Assembly: GCA_020024755.1 (NCBI GenBank) | Contig: JAHHTH010000005.1 | Location: forward strand, 1-64,000 | Origin: Mycoplasmataceae bacterium | Lineage (GTDB): Bacteria > Bacillota_I > Bacilli_A > Mycoplasmatales > Mycoplasmoidaceae | Direction: 5' to 3' | Length of the DNA: 64,000 bases | In this document: positions 43,057-53,894 of the stretch, in pieces | Position numbering within the stretch: position 1 is the first letter of the stretch | Layout: every line of letters starts with the position of its first letter | Made by a program: the position numbers and the translations under genes | The notes under the pieces: model-generated | The model's input: the letters and a program-made list of their open reading frames with translations, nothing else | Told to the model about the DNA's origin: nothing | Databases searched by the model: none

Positions 43057-43291
43057 GAATTAACTCCTTTAGTGCATTTATTGATTCTTCTACAGTTCAA
43101 ACATACTTTGTTGAATGAACATCATCTAGATTAGTTACAAAAATCATTCCAGTTGTTTCTCTAGTAGGATGCTCAATTCTAGATCATTTAAATTTTTGGT
43201 TAATTATGAAAAAGTGTTCTACATAGTCATCAACATAGTCTTTTTTAAACTCTTTAACATGTTTAAAGTTACTTTTAAGCTTATCTAGCAT
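43028..43291 (-). CDS. Small protein upstream of terminase, 87 aa
   Basis: Not recognised. A charged N-terminal helix (LDKLKSNFKHVKEFKKDY) is followed by short strands. The last UGA is Trp, extending it to the TAG at 43028 and giving a 29-base overlap with terminase. Position fits a small terminase subunit but no helix-turn-helix is evident. Confidence 0.6.
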
Positions 43292-43317
43292 ATTTTTCAC
43301 TCTCCATTAAATGTTTT

Positions 43318-43334
43318 GGGGGGTGTTTTTTTTT
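43318..43334. repeat. G6 and T9 homopolymer tracts
   Basis: Six G then TG then nine T, followed by CACGGGG. This is exceptional in such AT-rich DNA. It lies in the leader just before the gene at 43028-43291. Confidence 0.7.
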
Positions 43335-43403
43335 CACGGGGTACTAGATATAATGTCAATTATGTCTAATCTACACCACAAGCAAACATAACATAGTGAA
43401 CAC

Positions 43404-43441
43404 CACATATTATTTAATACTTTTAGATTAAATAATATGTG
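43404..43441. repeat. Inverted repeat with 15-base arms
   Basis: Arms 43404-43418 and 43427-43441 are perfectly complementary, loop ACTTTTAG. It lies just past the stop of the gene at 43446 and before the packaging operon. It may be a terminator, operator or packaging site. There is no U-tract. Confidence 0.75.
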
Positions 43442-43445
43442 TGTC

Positions 43446-43874
43446 CTATTTAGGACTTGGTTGTGGTGGGTTACCAAAAAGGGTTTTGGTTTTACTATCA
43501 AAGACAAGCACATTGTCTGGTAGATTAGCTAAGTCAAATGACTTATATAGCCCGTGTTTAACTATCAGGTAATAGATTACATTATTAGATCTAAACCAGA
43601 AGTCATACCCATACTTCACATCTAGAACATGCGGTGTGAATTGTAGATCTAGATTGAAGTTACTTTTAAAATAATCAATTGCAATTGACTCACTCTCGTA
43701 AAGTTTATAAAAAGAGTGTTTAAGGTAATAAATCCAGTAGGACCTTTCATACTTCTTGTAGGTCATACCTTTGATAAAATATCACTTCTTGGATATTAAA
43801 TATTTAGTTCAATCATCAATAGTTTTAGGTTTGACTTGATGAATGATATCACCAAATCAAACCCCTTTTGACAA
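43446..43874 (-). CDS. Unknown protein after integrase, start uncertain
   Basis: At least 106 aa from an ATG at 43766 and 142 aa from a TTG at 43874. The frame stays open into the integrase gene, but no good ribosome-binding site is seen. KYGYDFWFRSNNVIYYLIVK has the spacing of a PD-(D/E)xK-type nuclease core (Asp...Lys), a weak hint only. Trp/Tyr-rich throughout. UGA codons upstream of Met at 43766 are Trp. Confidence 0.5.
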
Positions 43875-43897
43875 CCAATATTTAGATAGTTCGTTGA

Positions 43898-44704
43898 TTA
43901 TTCTTTGCTTTTTAATCTTGCTATCTCTTCTTGCAGTAAGATAATTTGCTTCTTCAATAATTTGTTTTCAGCTTGCAGACTTTGTAGATCTAATGATTCA
44001 CTTGGCTTAATAGTAGAAAGTTCAGAAACAGATTTGATATATTGTCTATTCAACTTAGAGTAGTATTTACGTGTTGTTTCCATGTTCTTATGACCAAGAA
44101 CATCTGCAATGTCTTCTAAGGCAGCACCATTCATTCTTAGAAGTGAACCTTTAGTTCTACGAAGTACATGGGGTGATAAAGAAATTGTTAATCCTGCTTT
44201 CTTACCTAAACAAGATAGTTTGTATTGAATTCTTTTGACGTTAATCAGTTGGAAGTTAAAATGCATTGATTTCAACTTAAGTAAAGTTTTGAATGTTTCA
44301 TCTGTTAAGAACGTATTACGGTATTCATTTTTGTTTTTAATAGTCTTGATGGCTATGCATTGTTCATCAACATTTAGTCAATCAATACTACAAAATTCTT
44401 GAATTCTCATTCCTGAATCAAGTAGTCCGTTAAAAATAAAAGACATTTCTAGATCATCAATGCATGCTTTACATTTTTGCACTTCATCATAAGTCAAATC
44501 ATTTTTGATAGTTTTGAATTGTTGTTCATAACGGCGAACTTTTGTTGCATCTAGCCCATGTTCATTCATGTATTTACAGATATGGTATGAATACATACGT
44601 TTTGAATTGTTGGATACAGAAAGGTTATCAAGGTATTCGTTAATGGCTTCAATATTGTTCAAGTCTATACATTGGATAATTTTTGATATGAAGTTATTTG
44701 ACAT
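43898..44704 (-). CDS. Tyrosine recombinase (phage-type integrase)
   Basis: 268 aa. The catalytic set is complete: Arg100 (SGMRIQEF), His179 and Arg182 (HVLRRTKG), His205 (LGHKNMETT) and Tyr214 or 215 (TRKYYSK). A SAM-like N-terminal core-binding domain precedes it, and a coiled-coil tail (LQAENKLLKKQIILLQEE) follows. One UGA is Trp. The start ATG overlaps the RHH gene stop. It integrates the element at a site I could not identify. Confidence 0.92.
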
Positions 44705-44909
44705 CTGCAATTCCTTTCTTACTTTTTGGTTTTCTAAGCACTTGGTGATTATTGTGAATGAAAATCGCCACTGCTTGTTTTATTAAGTCAGTTCTTGTAA
44801 TTTCCTTTTTGTTCATAGCAGAATACTTTTCTGCCATTTGGTCTAGCTTATGCAAATCTTTAGCTGGAACTCTTACGGAAATGTTTATTGTTAGTTCTTG
44901 TCTGCTCAT
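44694..44909 (-). CDS. Ribbon-helix-helix DNA-binding protein
   Basis: 71 aa. A short strand (LTINISVRVP) then two helices (AKDLHKLDQMAEKYS, TRTDLIKQAVAIFI) form a CopG/Arc-type RHH domain. Overlaps the integrase start by 11 bases and the winged-helix gene. Likely regulates integration or excision, as excisionase-like RHH proteins do (inference). Confidence 0.75.
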   Translation of the reverse strand: MSRQELTINISVRVPAKDLHKLDQMAEKYSAMNKKEITRTDLIKQAVAIFIHNNHQVLRKPKSKKGIADVK

Positions 44910-45190
44910 CTTACATGATCTCCAGAAGTATATTTTGCTGTTACATAAAATTTGGAACTTTTGTTTTTACCAGGGAAACAAATAACTAGTTTAAGCTTCA
45001 TTAACCGCTTTAATGATCTGTAACAAGTCTTTTCTGAGATTCTAAGTTTGTAAGCTATTGCCTGAATGGTTAATAACTTTTCAGCAATATTTTGAAGTGA
45101 AAATGAATTGACATATGCCAATACTAGTAATTCAGAACTAGTTAATTCATGATCTAACATTCAGTCTTGGATGCTGAAATAGAAACTCAT
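44891..45190 (-). CDS. Winged helix-turn-helix protein
   Basis: 99 aa. SSELLVLAYVNSFS, IQAIAYKLRISEKTCYRSLKRLMKLKLV and then a basic strand pair form a wHTH resembling replication-initiator or DnaD-like N-domains. The ATG at 45190 is chosen over one at 45160 because AAAGGGG lies just upstream. UGA at two places is Trp. It overlaps genes on both sides. Confidence 0.7.
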
Positions 45191-46401
45191 TTGGACCCCT
45201 TTAACAAAAGTGTCAGACATGAATATTGTGCTGTTTCCAATAAACTAGTGCAATAAGCATTATTAAAAAATTTTTCATTTGGTTTAATTTTAAAACATAC
45301 TCTATTTTTTCTACTGTTAAACTCATTGTTTTTCTTAATAGCTTCTACTAAATTTTTAGATCAGCTATGAATAATGTCTAAATCAGATATATCAACATTG
45401 GTTGACATATCTTCTGTTACAGAAACGAATTCTAAGTCGAAATATTCTTTAACATTAGTTTCATTAACTACTAACCCCATACATTCAATGACGTTGTTAG
45501 GACCATTAAGATTTTTAAGTAGTTTTTGTAGAATCTTAATTTTAAGATGATCATATAATTCGTTTTTGCTTCTATATTTACCATTAAAGATTTCATTATC
45601 AACGGTGTCAAAAAAACATGTATTATTAAATATAATTTGTGATAATTCACTATTGAAGCTATATAAAAATACATGTTCAAACTCACTCTTTGTTGATTTT
45701 CTATTTTTACTATTTTCCCTAACTATTTCTTTTTCTTCATTCGTTAGTTCCACTTCTGAATAATATCAAGAACTAGTTTTAGTTTCAGATAAAAATAAGT
45801 TATCCTGTGGAAAGAATGATTCTTTTTTATTTACACGTGTTGAATAAATAAATGAACAATTTAATGCTTTTAATAATTTAAATTTTCATCATGAATCATT
45901 TGTTTTAGTTGAGAAGTAAACACAATGTAGGTCATAGCGATTTTTCTTGCTAAGCTGATTGATATAACTTGTAAAAATATAAACTAATGTAGAAACACTA
46001 AAATTAGTTGCATCTTCATTTACTTCTATAGTATCAATTAATATCGAATAATCTTTTTCGTTTCTTACAAATAACTTAAAAGAAAAATATCCAATAATTT
46101 CATTATCTATTGATATTCAATACATAACCCTATTATCTTTAACTAAATTATTGTAGAAAAAAGAATTTCTAGCTTCATTTAAATGATATTCTTTATCACC
46201 TATAAAATCAGGTATATCTGGAGTACTCAAAAGACTTAATTCTTCTTTGTATTTTAATAATCATGGATTAAGTTTTCCTTTATTATTTAATGTAGTAATT
46301 GTTTTGAAAAAATCATTATATATTTCAAACCCTTTTCATCTTCTAGAATATTTACTATCATCTGAAATTAAAGAAATATGATCATCAATCTTTATTTCCA
46401 T
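45154..46401 (-). CDS. GNAT-like protein with C-terminal extension, 415 aa
   Basis: Not firmly recognised. Residues about 75-200 (MYWISIDNEIIGYFSF, then SILIDTIEVNED and a helix before LHCVYFSTKTN) follow the strand order of GNAT acetyltransferases. The C-terminal half is charged. UGA codons are Trp. An AGGAGG at 46430-46435 is placed for an ATG at 46422, in the same frame but closed by TAA after six codons, directly followed by the ATG at 46401. The 3' end overlaps the wHTH gene by 37 bases. Confidence 0.55.
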
Positions 46402-46421
46402 TTATTTGAAAATTTTATACA

Positions 46422-49400
46422 TTATTGATCCTCCTTTAAAACTGAATGATTAATTAATTGCACCTTGTTACAATTTTCTTCATTGTTTTGTTTTAAATAC
46501 AATTTTTGGTTTTTACTAAGATTCTTAAGTATTAGTGTTAAAACCTTACTATCATTTTCATCTTTAAAGAATCCATTAATAACATCATTAATTTCTTTAG
46601 ACTTGTTAGTCTTGTCTGTAATTAAAATTTCAATATCTCTATCATACTTGAATGAGATAATATTGTTTTTGAAATTATCTTCATGTATTTTTTCAATACC
46701 ATCTTTAATATCTATTGAATCATTAAAATGACACTTTAATGTATCCTTAAGCTCATGGTAATTCGTACTTTCATCAAATAAATAGTTGTCATATTTAACT
46801 TGAACATTCTTTGAGAAAGCAGTTTTATTTTCTTTATTAGTCATTTTAGTTGGATTAGTTTTGTAAAAAGCGTTTGCATATATATCTAGCTTCTTACATT
46901 TAATATTAAGCCAGTCAAACCCTTTGAATGATGAACAATAAGCGAATGAGGAATCACCAATCAGCTTAATTTTATGTGGTAATGAATTGCAACATAATTC
47001 TTGATTAAATTTTTCATCTAATGTTCTATAAACTAAAATATTTTCTAGATTTTTACAATATGCAAATGCTCCATCACATATTTTCAATGTATCATTATGA
47101 ATATAGACAGTATTGATTTTTTTATTGGCAAGTAATACTTTGTTTGGAATAACAACTTCTTTATCCATTTTAACTTTAGGAAAAACAACAGTATTTTCAT
47201 TTATATTATCTATAATTTTGTCTGGAGCAAGTCTAGATAATTCGTAACAGTTAGAAAAAGCTTCAGAACCAATATTATTAATATTTTCATTTAATTTAAT
47301 TTTTTTAACTTTCTTACATGAATAAAAAGATTCTTTTCCAATATTTTTAACATATGACAAATCAAATGTTTCACTTTTATCATTACTTTTATTTTTAATA
47401 TTGAATGTATTACACGTTTTGCTTTTATTCTTGTTTATAACCCGTATTGACTTTAATTCATAACATTGTTTAAATGCCATATCATTTATTTTATTTATTT
47501 TAGAGCTCATAATTACATATCGTAATTTCGAACACCCATAGAAGCACCCTTTATTAATTTCATTATTACTAAAAGATGAAATGTCTAATGAATTTAAACT
47601 TATACAGTTCTTAAATAATGAATCAGACAATGTATTTAACCCTTTGACACTTAAAAGATTAGTACAAGATTCAAAAGCACCTTTACCTATAGATTTTTGA
47701 TTTTCATCTGACTTTATAATGACCTGTTCTAAATTAGAACATGATTCAAAGGATCTATTGCCTATTGAGCTTGCTGTAATACAGTTATCGGTGCCAAAAT
47801 TTAAGTTTTTACAATCAAGGAATCCTTCATCTCCAATATCTAAAATGATATTCTTATCATCAAATAAACTCTTAAGATTATTACTTTTATTTATTACACC
47901 ATTAATTATTGGACATTCTTCTTTTCTAACTGAACTATCATTTGCAAAATCACGATCTTCTATTTTCTTATTGCTTTGCACAACATATATCTCTTTTAAG
48001 TTTAAACATCCTGAAAATAATCCAGGAGAAATTTTTAGATTATTAGTAATTGATTTTTTATCTCTAATAATAATATACTCAACTGATTTAGTATTCTTTA
48101 GGTTAACTTTTTTAAGATCATTAAACTTATTAACAATAATAGTATTCATATTGTTTTTTTCTAAAATATCTTCAAGACTTCTAGTAATTTCTTTATGATT
48201 TTCTTTATCAACATCAATATAAAAAACAAGTTTATTTTTTATATCAACAATATTTAAAGAATTAAAATCACTTATTTTTGCGTAAATGTATTTAAAGTTA
48301 CAATGATTAAATGGATCTCCATAAAAAAACAATTTTATATCAGACTGAATATTTAAGCCTAGATATTCTAATTTTCTACATTCTTTGAAAGCATTATTAC
48401 TTACAATCTTCTTGTCTTGATAAAATCAATCACTCTCACCATGATAAAAAAGTAATTGTCTGATTTTATCTATTTTGTAATCACTTAATGTAATACCAAA
48501 TATTTCTGAACAATTTTCAAAAGCACTTTCTTGAATAAATTGAGCTGATGTAATGTTAGAATCAATTTTACTTAATTTCTTGCAATTATAAAATGCACCT
48601 TCTGATATTACATTGATATACTTTGAATTGGGTAAATTTATTTCTTTTAATTCACTACAATCTTTAAAAGCTCACTTATCGATTTTTCTAAAACGTCTCG
48701 AATTTATAGTTACAACTCTCAACTTACTACAATTATTAAAGTAAGATATTGGAATCTCATTAAAACCATTAATTGTAATTTCTTCTAAACTATCTAAATT
48801 TTCAAATGGCTTTGTATTCTCTTCTGAGTTATCATATGTAACAATACCTGGTAGTGTTAATTTAGAGTCTCATAAATTATATTGCTTATTTTCACTATGT
48901 TTAATTAACCTTATTTTTTTCAAATTTTTTATGTATAAAATATTTATATCTTTTTCTTCTTCAAAATAATATTTTGCATCTGTTTTAGTCTCAATTTCTC
49001 CTTGTTTAAAATTATCACGTAAACAAATTTCATCAATAAGGAAATTATTTTTTTCGTCCAAAAAATAATTGCATAAATCAATTAGCACCTTACTTCACAA
49101 TATAGAATCATATAATTTACAATCAACATCGTCACTCTTTAACTTCTTTAGAACTTTTGGATCAACATTATAAATATTAAAGAATAGGTTGTATTGTTCA
49201 GTTTTTTTCTTAGAAATTTCATCTTTATTTTCACTGTTAGCAAAAACTATTACTTGATCGTCATTATATTTTAATAGCTGTATATTTTTTTCTGTAAATA
49301 TAGTTTTTAAATTTTTCTTATCTTTTGATGCTAGTTTATTACAAAGTTTGCAAATTAGATTTTTATCTTCTAAATTTCCAAGTTCTTCTCTTTTTTCTTC

Positions 49401-49814
49401 ATAATTTCAATATCTTTCATAATGTTCACTTGAGATATTAAATTCTTTTTTGAATAAATCATTTAATGCCTTGAAATATTTATTTCTGAAATCTTCTTTA
49501 TCAGTTATCTTAATACATAAAGGAATTTTAATTTTATTTCCACCAGTATATGTTTGTGAAGCTCCAATAAATGATATTTTTGGATTAAACTTTAATTTAG
49601 AATTTTCTCTATTTTCATTATTGTAGTTGTAGAGAAAATCGTGCATCACATTTTTCTTATCAATATCAAAATTGCATATATAACATAAATTATTTACTTG
49701 AAGTACAAATTCAAAAGTATGAGTTACTCTATTTTGATTAGAAAACACTTTATCTGTTCTTGAAATTTTAATGACAATATCATTTTTACTTTTAACGTTA
49801 GTTGCTTGTTTCAT
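46422..49814 (-). CDS. Large BspA-like leucine-rich-repeat protein
   Basis: 1,130 aa. An N-terminal non-repeat region of about 290 residues is followed by many LRR_5 units of about 23-25 residues, for example LKEINLPNSKYINVISEGAF and NLLSVKGLNTLSDSLFKN, with the Cys-Lys-Lys/Glu-Leu pattern of BspA repeats. There is no signal peptide, so either it stays inside or uses a non-classical route. The ATG at 49814 lacks a clear Shine-Dalgarno; a promoter lies just upstream. BspA-like repeats often mediate host binding. It heads the unit that runs into the integrase module. Confidence 0.8.
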
Positions 49815-49834
49815 AGTAATTAATACCAATGATA

Positions 49835-49862
49835 ATTATACAATAGATATTGTCACTTTCAA
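49835..49862 (-). promoter_or_regulatory. Promoter of the large LRR gene
   Basis: -35 TTGAAA (49857-49862) and -10 TATAAT (49835-49840), 16-base spacer. The small palindrome CAATA-tc-TATTG lies in the spacer. The -10 box is only 20 bases from the ATG. Confidence 0.7.
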
Positions 49863-49971
49863 TTAATATAATTAACAATTTTAATAGCTTTTTATACTCA
49901 AGTTTTTTAATTAGTTTTCTATATCTTTTTTGATATGTAAGATTTTTATTTTTATACTGTTCTCCTTTCAT

Positions 49972-50091
49972 TTATGCATATTTCATTTTCGCAAGTGCTA
50001 TAATAAAATCATCCAAGTGTTCTTGGTTGGGCATGTTGCGTCCTGTAAAACTATCTATATTAATCAAGCAACCGGGTTTAATATAAGTCAT
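49972..50091 (-). CDS. 39-residue protein with strong ribosome-binding site
   Basis: Frame MTYIKPGCLINIDSFTGRNM and on to TAA at 49972. AAGAAAGGAGG lies nine bases before the ATG, the strongest such site nearby. A second frame, MKGEQYKNKNL and about 55 codons, overlaps its stop and covers the LRR promoter. Not recognised. May be a leader peptide. Confidence 0.5.
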   Translation of the reverse strand: MTYIKPGCLINIDSFTGRNMPNQEHLDDFIIALAKMKYA

Positions 50092-50190
50092 AATTCAAAA
50101 CCTCCTTTCTTAACTTTTTATGAATTAAAACCCATATAAAAACTGAAAAGAGTACTCAAACAAATTATTTTAAGATCTTATAATGTTTGG

Positions 50191-50220
50191 AAGCAAGGAA
50201 AAGCGCACCTTGCTTTTTTT
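50191..50220 (+). terminator. Plus-strand terminator hairpin
   Basis: Stem AAGCAAGG / CCTTGCTT, loop AAAAGCGCA, followed by seven T. A TATAAT at 50179-50184 lies just before it, so any transcript from there would be tiny. No plus-strand gene precedes it. Confidence 0.6.
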
Positions 50221-50231
50221 GTTGCTATTTT

Positions 50232-50260
50232 TAAAAGAAAAGGATGCTTTATGCATCCTT
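50232..50260 (-). terminator. Upstream-facing hairpin after the amino-acid permease
   Basis: Stem AAGGATGC / GCATCCTT with a five-base loop, followed on the minus strand by TTTTCTTTT. It lies ten bases past the permease stop. Confidence 0.8.
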
Positions 50261-50269
50261 GTTAGTTGA

Positions 50270-51844
50270 TTAATATTTATAACTAAATGATCTTATTTTA
50301 TCTATTGGAGGAGTTGTAGGAGGAGTTTCATTAACTTGTTTCTTATCTCAATATACTGGAATAAATGTTAGAGTGATATAGATTAATAGAACCACTATCA
50401 TCATAATAGTACTAATAATATAATCGTTATCTACGCTATTGCCTATTGCAAATTGATGAATCATTGAGAAGAGGTTAAATAGTGGTGCAAAGAATTCTGT
50501 AAACAATGCCAAACAAATAATTACTAGTGAAATAATTGCACATGGAATAAATGCTTTTGTTTTATTTGGAATTTCAATCTTCTTTGTGAATCTATTTTTA
50601 AGTGCTCCATAAATGGCTAAAGCAATAAAAGTAAATACAATGATTGCTGTTCATGAAGAAGATAAATCTGCAAAGTTATATAGTTTTCTTACTTGATTAT
50701 TAACATTATCATAATCTGATGGAATATATCCTAAAGCACCAATGATACAGAAGATTATTAAGATTGGCACAAAGGTCACAAAACTAATTCAAATACCAAC
50801 CATTGGTTTGTCTGGATTTAATCTATTTTTATATTTCTTTGTTCAATTAAACAATTCATCATCTCTAATGAGTTCTTCTATAAATCTAGGTGTTCAAATT
50901 GCATAACTATTAATAATTCCAAAAATACCAAAAGAGATAAATAAACTGGTTACACCATAGAATATACCTAATCCCTTTGATTCAAAGAAATGTTTAAATC
51001 CAAATCAATCCCCAGATTTAGAACCAACCATACAAGACACTGCAATTAATAAGTAAATTAATGTAACTAAACTTAAACCAATAATTAAAACTAATGGAAC
51101 TTGTTTAGGTTTCTTCATTTGAGTATTAATTCCACATGCAATATAGAAACCATCATAAGCAAAGAAGACGGCTGATAATGAAGTAAATAAACCAAAGGCA
51201 GGACTAATTCCAAATAAAGTTCAACTTGGGTGAGTTGTTGTGTTTGTATTTACATCAGCAGGTAAATGTCCACTAGCTTGTCCATAAATAACAAATCCTA
51301 TGATCATTGCAATTGCTAATGGTAAGAATTTAAATGCAGTAATAATTCAATTTTGAATATTAGCAGCTCTTGAGCTCTTTCCAGAAACTAAAACAAATCA
51401 TGCATCAATTAATAGAGCACATATCATAATTAGCCATCAAGGCACTCAACTTACATCGACACCAAAAGATGAAATACCATCTAATATGGACTGCATCCCA
51501 TATACAGGCATAAAGAAGTAAGTAATAGGCATATATAAAAAGGTCATGAAGTTCTTACAACCATAATAGATTCATCTTCTATTAAAGATTTTGTTTCACT
51601 CCATGAACCCTTTGTCACCTACAACTGCACATGCACCACACATTTCCATTAATGCTAGAGCCATGGCAATAACACCTAAGGCGGCAATAAATCACGCACT
51701 TATAGCAAGTGCTAGGTTTTGATGAACATTATTTAAAATCGTACCAGACTTAAAAAAGATACCAGCACCAATACATGATGATATAACAAGAACTATTGCT
51801 GATAGGAAACCTATCTTCTTTTTAGTATTCGGATCTTTTGCCAT
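50270..51844 (-). CDS. APC-family amino-acid permease
   Basis: 524 aa with about 12-14 membrane segments. The N-terminal SSCIGAGIFFKSG is the conserved glycine-rich unwinding segment of helix 1 in APC transporters, and FAYDGFYIACGINTQMKKP matches the later E/KMKxP motif. About fifteen UGA codons are Trp. Substrate not determinable. No Shine-Dalgarno before the ATG. Confidence 0.88.
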
Positions 51845-51966
51845 TATGTTAAACCGTATATATTCGATGAATATACCACTTCAATTATACTCTATTATGG
51901 AAAATTATCTAATTTTGATGAAAATTAGTTTTTATCAAAATTACATTTGAAATAAATAGCATATTA

Positions 51967-53193
51967 TTATTTAGTCTTCTTGATTGTTTTTACTCTTGTT
52001 TTAGGATGAGTCGATTTCTTATTATCAATTTTCTTTTGATCATCCTTATATTCAAATATATCTTGTATTCCTTTGTGAGCTTGTAGAAATACTTTATCAA
52101 TAATTAGAATGAAATATCTTACCAATACATATGCAATGATAATGGTAGCAATAGCTAATTCAATATAGGAGATTATTCTAATTCCTCAATAAGCCACATT
52201 AGTGTACATATTGTTTTGAACACTATCTAAAGTGTATTGGTATAAATATCTAGAAGCTTTATATGTTCCAGTTGCACCTATAGCTAATGGAAAAGTTAAA
52301 CAAGCATAAGTAGGATTGAATTTAACGGAAAGAACCTTAGGTAGTGCAATATAAATAACTAATGTTGTAGCAACACCTAAAAAGCTTAAAATGTAAACAA
52401 ATACATTAAAGAACACTTCACTATATTGACCTAATGCTAAGGCACTATGTTTAGCATTGATAAAGACATCTATAAATCCTGCTAGTGATAAATTAGCAGG
52501 AGCACCAAAGATCATTATTGAAGGCAATGTATTCTTGTCATTAGTTCTATGAAATAATAATTTGAATGAGATGATAGGTAAAGTAATTAGATATAAAACA
52601 AATCCAAAATATCAAATTGCTTGAAATAATTCATTTGGAATAAATGTTATATCAGAAGAACTTAATGGTGAAGCAACAGTACATGAAACAATAATACCTA
52701 CAGGTGGAACAAATCATGAAGCATATAGACTATCTGTTTTAATATCATGTTTCATAACTACATGGTAAAAAAATAAACCAAATACTGTTAGGTGTCCAAT
52801 TACTGCAAAATATCAAATGATTGCGCCTATTCCGGTTAAAACATTATCTGCTACCTTATTCTGAGTTAATAAACCTATGTAACCAATAAATCCTGCAATA
52901 AGCATTGTGCTCATAAACATGGTTGGTACAAAGCTTGATAATAATGGATGTTTAATCTCATTACTAAATGTACCTTTATGAGCTACATTTCTCAATAAGA
53001 CTAAACTTAAGAAAATAATTGTAATAGTAATACAGAAGAATTGAATAATAGATAAGACAACATTGTTATGATAGTTTGGATTCGCTTCTTGAAGTACTGC
53101 AGTTCAAAGTGCACCTAATCCACCTATTCCTAAACCTACACCTGTGCAACCTATTGGTACATGATTAAATCTATTTAAATATTTATTATTCAC
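51967..53193 (-). CDS. TDT/SLAC1-like transporter
   Basis: 408 aa with about ten membrane segments. An opening RFNHVPIGCTGVGLGIGGLGALW and LTFPLAIGATGTYKAS fit the tellurite-resistance/dicarboxylate transporter (TDT) family, which carries malate or other small anions. The start is a GTG at 53193, chosen because AAGGAG lies six bases upstream. The only nearby ATG reads into stop codons. The tail is Lys-rich. Confidence 0.82.
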
Positions 53194-53264
53194 TCATAAC
53201 TCCTTAATAGAGAATACTTATCTAGTATACTACTAATGGGTTAAATATTGCTATTAATATTTAT

Positions 53265-53882
53265 CTACTTTACACCTTTGTAACTAAATCTATGTACACC
53301 TTTAATAGGACCATAGGTTTTAATAGCTTCTAAATGTTTCTTGGTTAGATATCCAACATGTGTATCAAAGCCATATTCTGGATATTGCTTTGCAAGTTCA
53401 ATCATATACTCATCTCTTGCTACTTTTGCTATGATACTAGCTGCTGCAATTGTTTGACTCAATCTATCACCCTTAGCAAAACTATTGCAAGGAATATTAT
53501 GGGTATCAATCTTTTCATAATCAACTAAAACATAATCTGGTTTAGTTTTAACTTTTTTAATACATTGACTCATACCAAATCTACTTGCTTGCTTTGGATT
53601 TAATTCATCAACTGTTTCCGGATCTATAAATTCAATGTGATAATCTATTGCAACTTCTTTAATAGTTTCAGCAATTCTTTGTCTATCACTATGTTTCTTG
53701 ATCAACTTTGAATCTTTTATATCAATGTTAACATAATCTATTGGCAAGATAACACAAGCAGTTACTAATGGACCAGCACCAGGACCTCTTCCTACTTCAT
53801 CACATCCTGCGATTAGTTTATATCCTTGTTTATATAATTCCTTTTCATATTTTCTATTATCAACAATTGTTTCTTTATTCAT
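53265..53882 (-). CDS. rnhB: Ribonuclease HII
   Basis: 205 aa. Removes RNA from RNA-DNA hybrids and single ribonucleotides. The signature AGCDEVGRGPGAGPLV holds the first catalytic Asp-Glu pair. Further Asp in VLVDYEKI and the AAASIIAKVARDEYM helix complete the site. HVGYLTKKHLEAIKTYGP is the usual C-terminal motif. No UGA codons. Confidence 0.96.
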   Translation of the reverse strand: MNKETIVDNRKYEKELYKQGYKLIAGCDEVGRGPGAGPLVTACVILPIDYVNIDIKDSKLIKKHSDRQRIAETIKEVAIDYHIEFIDPETVDELNPKQASRFGMSQCIKKVKTKPDYVLVDYEKIDTHNIPCNSFAKGDRLSQTIAAASIIAKVARDEYMIELAKQYPEYGFDTHVGYLTKKHLEAIKTYGPIKGVHRFSYKGVK

Positions 53883-53894
53883 AATGATATTATT

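Larger units (their letters stand above)
28742..45190 (-). mobile_element. Compact prophage-like element
   Basis: About 16.4 kb read on one strand with overlapping genes. It carries integrase, terminase, portal, scaffold-like and capsid genes and large structural proteins. I could not find attachment-site repeats, so the borders are those of the recognisable gene cluster. The upstream edge overlaps a gene (45154-46401) linked to a surface-protein gene, so the element may extend to about 50 kb. No DNA polymerase, tape-measure or lysin gene is seen. Confidence 0.75.

Noticed and set aside
28742..45190. Attachment-site direct repeats of the prophage
   Set aside because: No convincing matching repeats were found at the two edges by eye.
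45520..45545. Further TTTGTAGAATCT-like site
   Set aside because: Only one half of the palindrome matches and it lies inside a gene.
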